From Vigna angularis (taxonomy: Eukaryota > Streptophyta > Magnoliopsida > Fabales > Fabaceae): a stretch of 64,000 bases of DNA. This document shows, one piece after another, positions 58,314 through 64,000 of this stretch (its first letter is position 1; each line of letters begins with the position of its first letter). The notes under the pieces were generated by a model. It was given only the letters and a program-made list of their open reading frames with translations, had not been told where the DNA came from and did not search any database. The stretch lies in assembly GCF_016808095.1 (NCBI RefSeq), contig NC_068977.1:31397364-31461363 (forward strand). Reading direction: 5' to 3'. A program made the position numbers and the translations under genes.

Positions 58314-59467
58314 TTTTCATGTGTCATAATATCTCCCAAATATTATGACAAGTAATTGTTCACTTATCATAATACATGGTTTTCAAAATTAACCTATTAT
58401 GATATATACAAGTTATGTACATCATAAAAACTTGTTTTTAAAAAAAAAAAATATACATGCTTGCATTTGATCTCCAATCAATTTTCCTGTATTATTATCT
58501 CATCCAATCAATATACCCTGAAATGAACAAATTTTGAACAAACAAAATGGAATTTATTTCATACATTAAATTGTCTAATAATATTTAATATATTATTTCT
58601 ACATAAAACTATATATTCAATCCAAATATTACATTAACCTACATATATTACTAAATTGTATTCAAGTTTCTACAATTTACTAACTCTTAAAATAGAAGAA
58701 GCCAATTTGATTCTAATGTCTTCAATGTCTGGATTTTCATTGAAGATTAATCGTTAAAAATCTACAAATGAAATAATGGAGTTAAAACAATATTATATTA
58801 AAGAAGATATTATGACATGTTTTTCAAAACCAGTCATAATATATTATCAAAACAATTTCGAGTTTGACACTTTATCCCATGTATCATGACAGGTGCCTAG
58901 TTAACCCGTCATACTATAGGTATATTATGACAAGTCTTCGTAGACCACTCATAATATCTTTTAAACTTATTTGCAAGTTTTCACTGCGTTTTTAATTATG
59001 ACAGGTGTCCATAAATACGTTATAATAAGTCTTACGTTTATTAAGATAATGTCATCGGTCAACCTATTGTGACGGATAGTTTTCACCCATCATAATAGGT
59101 TGTAATATCATCTCATTTTTCCACAGGTGTTTTATTGATATATGATGTTTTTTTTATGTTAGCTTACATTCTCTTTTTTATTGGTTTATTTTGTGTTTGT
59201 GTTCTTCTTTTTACAATGATCATCTTATTGTGAGCATACTAAGATATATGTTAAAATTTTGGGGTGAACATGTTTTATATTATTATAATATCATGACGAT
59301 TGTATTAATATAATACCTATCTCGAATAAGTTGTTTTCTAAATATTTATAATAAAATGTTTTATTTTAATAGTGATATTTATTAAAATGAAATATTAAAA
59401 AAAACTCAACTAATTTTAATAAAATTAAAGATAAAGTAAATAAAATCAATTAAATAATACATAGACG

Positions 59468-59768
59468 AGTTGTAACGCCGCGGCAACTTACAACATGGAG
59501 TTCTTATGAGTTAGGCTACCGAAAAGCAAATGCATTTGGTGATATGAGTAGTCAAATCAATCCCTTTAAGCTATCCTTCAACTGTATAGTCTCATACCTA
59601 TACAGCCTCTAGATCCCTCTCATTCCGGTGTATGTTCGATTCATCGATGTGTCCCTTCCACTGAAAGCCTGCCAGGAGCCGCTCCTTGTCAGTGCCCCTT
59701 GCATTTCGTGCCTCTTGCACTGGCGATCACTCTCCACCTTCGTCAGTGCCCGGATGTCACACGAGTTA
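59468..59768. mobile_element. ~300-bp insertion of unknown class in flank copy 3
   Basis: Relative to copy 1 (aataataagttatttgatatcc at about 16303), copy 3 has a ~300-bp GC-richer block between acgagtt repeats (about 59464-59470 and 59762-59768). Its ends gtaacgccgcgg and ccggatgtcac are loosely inverted. No ORF or tRNA-like head is recognised. Confidence 0.5.
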
Positions 59769-60423
59769 CTTGATATCTAAACTTATCTTAAAATTTAGGA
59801 ATCCAAATAAAAACTTTAAAAATAACTTAATTGTTTTGAGTTTCAAGGTGTAAATTAATATGAATCCGTATCATCTTGCTTAAAAACAAAAAGGATCTTT
59901 AATATCAATTATTTTACTTTATATTGACGTGTTTACCGGCATTTAAATTTAAATTATCGCTTAGTAATCTTAAGTTGTAAAAATTATACTAGAAAAAACC
60001 ATTTTTATGCTTTTTTTTGGAAAATTATCTTGAAGATCTCATTAATTAAATATAAAATGGAGAGATAAAATAAAATAACATTACCATAAACAAGTAACCA
60101 TTATTCCTAATTGATTTCCTAGATTGTTTATCTCTGAGAGGTTTACTAATTACGAAAATAAAGGGAAACTAATTTATAATCAGGGAAATCAAGAAACAAA
60201 GATAAATATAATAGAATAAATTAATTAAAACGCATTTTCATAGAAAAAATCAGTATAAATGAATTAGTGATAAAAGAAATACTGGTTTATCTCAGAAAAC
60301 ATTCTGACCAAATTTATTGTGGATTATTTCAAAATATTAAATCAAATTAATCAATCTAAGTCAAACACTAAAACAACTTAATAATGCACAAGTTTAAACA
60401 TAATCTTTGAATTATCAAATAAA

Positions 60424-61015
60424 GTGCATAAAATTTTTGTTAATTTTAGTTAGGACGGGGTTATCTAAAGTACTTAAATTTTTTTAATTATTTCATTGAA
60501 ATTATTATATTTGCAACAATTCTTACACATTCCCACGTTGAGGTCCTGAACTGAGGGTGCGAGTAAAAGCTGGGTTCAGCCCATTAGATGTCACCAACAG
60601 AAAGAGGCTAATGATTCCTGCACCCCCATGTTTTCGGCCTGCACCTCCTTTGGCATGACGAAATAATGCTTATATTCTTAATGAAAAAATTAATAAAAAC
60701 CTAAATTATACTTTCTTCCACTTTCTTATCTGTATATCATCTATCAGCAGCGCAATCTTCATGTCCATTTCTCTATATTCCATAGGCAAAACGAACAGCA
60801 CAACCTTCACAACACAATCCAACAAACCAAATACACTCCAACTTTATTATTTTCATAAGGGTATGAATGGTATTTCAGAAAATATGGGGATGCAAACCGA
60901 AAATACACGGATGCAGGAAGCATCGAGAGAACACATGAGTTTGAGGCCCAATAGGGATCCAAACCGAAAAGTAGAAAGAAACAGAAGAGGGCAATTTCTT
61001 TTTAAACTCCCTCTA
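60424..61015. other. Copy-3-specific insertion ending in a MULE right terminus
   Basis: Absent from copy 1 in this form. The last ~145 bases (gtttgaggcccaatag ... ctccctctaattac) match the right terminus of the element at 16913-18235, while the left part is different. It looks like a deletion or rearrangement derivative. No gene seen. Confidence 0.45.
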
Positions 61016-62183
61016 ATTACTATTAGACTCATTTTTTCTCTCTTCTTAAATTAATTCACAATAACATACAATTTCAGAAAATTGGCAATGAACAAAATTA
61101 AAGCAAATACTTTATGCCCATAACAAATAGAAGACACGAAAATTGGTAAGGATTGAGAGAGGAATCAGAAATGGAGGGTAAGGATTAGGTTTGGGTTTAT
61201 ACCTCTTTAGATCAAAGGGTATTTTGGTAATAAAAGAAGAAAAAGAGAGTTTAAACAGCAATTAGGAGAGTGTGAATAACAAGTGGGTAAAAGAGAAGCA
61301 AATATATCTTGCAATGTGAGAGATGAGAAATGTACATTAATGGGGAAACGTGTGGTGTTATTAGTACCGTTAGTAGGGTGGTTGTGGTTAAGGCAGTGGC
61401 GGAGGTTGGTGGTTGCTGCCATTATTACGGTAGTTGTGCTTTTAACAACAAACAAAGAAGGATAATGAGTGTTGCTCAGTTTGGTCAAAATGGTTCAACC
61501 TATTATAGATTCATTTTATTAATTTAACATGTGATTAGTTTAATTTCATTTCAGCATTCAATTACTGAACTTAGTGCTTTTAAGAATATTTTAATGGTCC
61601 AATTGTGGTAAAGCTGCTTAACCCATATCACACTTGTCTCAGTTTTGAAGTACAGCTAAAGTTATTGCTTATATAATATAAAATTAGTTCTTTGGGACTT
61701 TTGGATTCTCTCTTTTCAAAATGCCTTTACTTTTATATATTAAAAAATTTATATTTTGAAGATATGACAAAAAAAAAACATAATTTAGCAGAGAATCTAA
61801 ATTTGTACAAGAAAAGTTGGTGGATAAATTGATTAAAACAACTCAGCAACTTGTGATAAAAATTAAACATGTTTGCATATATCATGACCATTATGATTAA
61901 CCAAGTGATTAGTATGGCTAATCATATTTAACAATGGTATTTGCGAAACAAAATTAATCATACCCTTTCTCTCTCTATATATATATAACATGAATGAGAA
62001 TGAAGACTGGAGAAAGTAGAAGTAAAGTGATATTTTTTCTCAAATTATAAACAAGAAGGCAGTGATAACTTACTGAAAGTAGGGTTAAAGAGCAAGAATG
62101 TGTAAAAGCAATAAGAATTTTGTCTGATATATATATATATCTAATCCTAGTTGATAATGAAAGGAGTAAAAGTTTTGAAGAGT

Positions 62184-64000
62184 TCATTTTGTTGGAGGGG
62201 AAACATAGGTTCTGAGAGATGGTGACTGAGTGAGAACATCAGGTGCAATAGTTGTGTTCTGTGCTCCACTCTTCTGCTGCATTCTCCTTCTAGCCATGTA
62301 CCCTCTCACCCATGGTGTCACATCTTCGTTTATTTTTATCATGATAAAGAATATAATGCGGTAGATCACAATCATGCTGAAGATCACACTCAGGTTAATC
62401 CACTTCGATCTGTTCACATCTATTTGGAACACTTTTTCCAAGATGTATTCTCCTGGTATCTTTGGAAGCTCTGGTGTCTGGTTGTCAAATATCAAGCCCC
62501 TCAAATCATTCTGGTACTGACCCTGAAAGAGTTTTCACAGTTTTTATCATCAAACTAAGATATAACAACAGCACATGGGATTCGAGTATTGAAATGTGTT
62601 GCTTCTGTTACCTGCAGTGCCCAGAAATGGAAACTGATGTATGACATAGGGTAACGCCAGACTGGCTTTGGGATATCATGTGGAAGCCTAAAGTAGCCTG
62701 AGACCAACATGAATATGCCCTGAAATTTAAAAAGTAGAAATACAAAAGTCAGTTAATCAGGTGTGAATGGATGATCAAGATCAAAGGTTTTACGGAACGA
62801 ATCCTGTTGTGTTGAATTTTCATATGATCCTGCTGTGAAAACATTGTGTGCAGCTGTCTTCAAAGGCATTGTATATGTGGAGATTTAGGCAGCATGTTTG
62901 GTTTCATATTTTAGATGTGGTATTTTCAAACATTCTTGGATAATTTTAAATTCCTGGTTTCAACTGCTTATGCAACATGATATGCAATTAGTGCTCTTGC
63001 ATTTAGTAGATGCACTGTTGAATAAAAGGCAGAAATTTATAAAAGAATGATGGAGAAGGTTGAATTTTGGGTGGTGGTTTAAAGGAAAAGATGGCATTGT
63101 TTTGGATGGATGTAATTTAATGCACATGTGTGCCTATACTGTGGGGAGGAACTTGCATACCTGAATTCCTGCTCCAATAATGATGCCCATGAGGAAGTTG
63201 GGGACAATGCTGGCAATTGCCATCATTAAGCTTTCAACCACTGTGACACTGGCATAAAGGCACAGCACAAAGAAGAGGTAATGCCAAAAGCCAGGGTGTA
63301 GGCGAACCATGAAGTAACAGATTGTTCCAGAGAGAAAAGTGATCAAAATCAGGAAGGGCATTGCAGATAATGTGTTGCTGATGACAAATGCAGTGACACC
63401 ATAGTGACCATTAAGCCTCTCCCTTTGGAAAACCTGTGATTGAAATTGAAAATGTGAGATTTCATACTACATTATAGGGAGTATGATGGTTAGTTGCTGC
63501 ATGGGGGGCACAGAACATTCACCTTCATGTCTTCAACAAATGAAGGGAATCCACCAATTGACATGAAGGTCACAAAACCAAAGACAAAAGATGCACAAGA
63601 ACCTCTGGCCTGCAATAAAAGGGAAGAAAGCACATGAACTCCAAGAAGGCCAAATTTCTTGCAAAACTGTGATACAATGACAACTTCAAATTGCTTTCAA
63701 ATGAGATGTAGAAGTACCAGAATAGAGTTGTATCCTGTCCCCACATTCAAATAAATGGTTCCAATACAGATAGTGACCACAATGTAGATAACAAGCCTAA
63801 GCCAGTAGTAGCCAAAGTCCCTTGACATGTTGATGAAGGAACGTTTGGTTAAAGTGTAAGACTGCATCAAGAAACTAGCCTCACTTCCTCCAGCTTCAAG
63901 CACTGTTCCCTTCTGCAGAATTCATCATGATCACAACATTGAATAATTGACTCCAGAAAATGAACAAGAAAAACAGGATATATACATGTTTGTGTGTTAA
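62184..64000 (-). CDS. ABCG11-like half-size ABC transporter, C-terminal part (continues past window edge)
   Basis: Five exons on the minus strand: 63718-63912, 63523-63609, 63161-63433, 62612-62719 and 62184-62522, with GT-AG introns. They encode the last 333 residues. This is the ABC2-type membrane domain of a white-brown-complex (ABCG) half transporter: membrane helices in '[21 protein letters not shown]', '[14 protein letters not shown]', '[16 protein letters not shown]', '[12 protein letters not shown]', and the last one in '[21 protein letters not shown]'. The tail '[15 protein letters not shown]' and 'LTQSPSLR' resembles Arabidopsis ABCG11/WBC11, a plasma-membrane exporter of cuticular wax and cutin precursors that acts as a dimer. 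The nucleotide-binding domain lies beyond 64000. No defect is visible. It is the parental copy of the two truncated pieces at 24764 and 40399. Confidence 0.92.

Larger units (their letters stand above)
56973..59129. mobile_element. CACTA-like element, second family, copy A (complete ends)
   Basis: It starts cactagtgtataattgac and ends tttttccacaggtg, with subterminal repeats (cctattatgatgggt and similar) in opposite orientation at the two ends. The 3-bp duplication ttt lies at 56970-56972 and 59130-59132. The flank of copy 1 at about 15965-16000 (ggatataacatgttttattgatatatg) is the empty site. It is filled with tattatgac/gtcataata motifs, has no transposase, and contains a solo LTR at 57260-58313. 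Confidence 0.8.
59130..61960. repeat. Segmental duplication: flank, copy 3
   Basis: The counterpart of 15985-19726, here contiguous with the intact ABCG gene. It is the best guess at the ancestral arrangement. It lacks the 4.8-kb insertion but carries its own small insertions (59468-59768 and about 60424-60870). Confidence 0.85.

Overview
The window looks like a gene-poor, transposon-rich stretch of a nuclear plant genome. Plant-type evidence includes spliced genes with GT-AG introns, Ty1/copia, LINE, CACTA and Mutator-like (MULE) transposons, and a chloroplast tRNA-Ser fragment. The transposon ends and gene families resemble those of legumes (Phaseolus/Vigna/Glycine relatives); that placement is inference.

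Layout. 1-5.3 kb: ends of MULEs (one pair nested), a decayed copia pol piece split by a TRIM element, then CACTA and LINE remnants to 9.6 kb. 10.36-11.51 kb: a complete two-exon short-chain dehydrogenase/reductase (SDR) gene. 12.1-12.4 kb: nuclear plastid DNA with trnS-UGA. 12.85-15.9 kb: LTR-retrotransposon debris with a GC-rich minisatellite. From about 16 kb to the right edge the window is a partly tandem, three-copy segmental duplication built around an ABCG11-like half-transporter gene. Copy 3 (62.18 kb to the edge) is the intact ABCG gene. Copies 1 (24.76 kb) and 2 (40.40 kb) are truncated ABCG pieces that share the same internal deletion and the same fusion to a following 14-exon gene for a 3-hydroxyisobutyryl-CoA hydrolase-like (CHY1-like) enzyme. 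That hydrolase gene is therefore present twice (25.79-33.87 and 52.93-56.42 kb). Both copies read through, encode 382 residues by my exon count and end in the peroxisomal signal SKL.

Because paralogous segments lie side by side, several insertions can be dated against their own empty site. These are: a young, structurally intact Ty1/copia element with identical 377-bp LTRs in intron 1 of hydrolase copy 1 (28.9-33.7 kb); a CACTA element carrying exons of an MTP-type metal transporter gene (34.1-37.1 kb); a 4.8-kb MULE-like insertion carrying an in-frame chimera of GRF and GRAS transcription-factor fragments (19.7-24.5 kb); a second CACTA family (56.97-59.13 kb); and a MULE (38.1-39.5 kb). Between hydrolase copies 1 and 2 lies a nest of two copia elements, a CACTA-type miniature element and a solo LTR (40.9-52.9 kb).

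The most unusual small-scale signals are the palindrome TAATCGATTA in pairs with a constant 20-bp spacing inside two solo LTRs of one family, and a cluster of heat-shock-element-like motifs just upstream of the TATA box of the young copia element.
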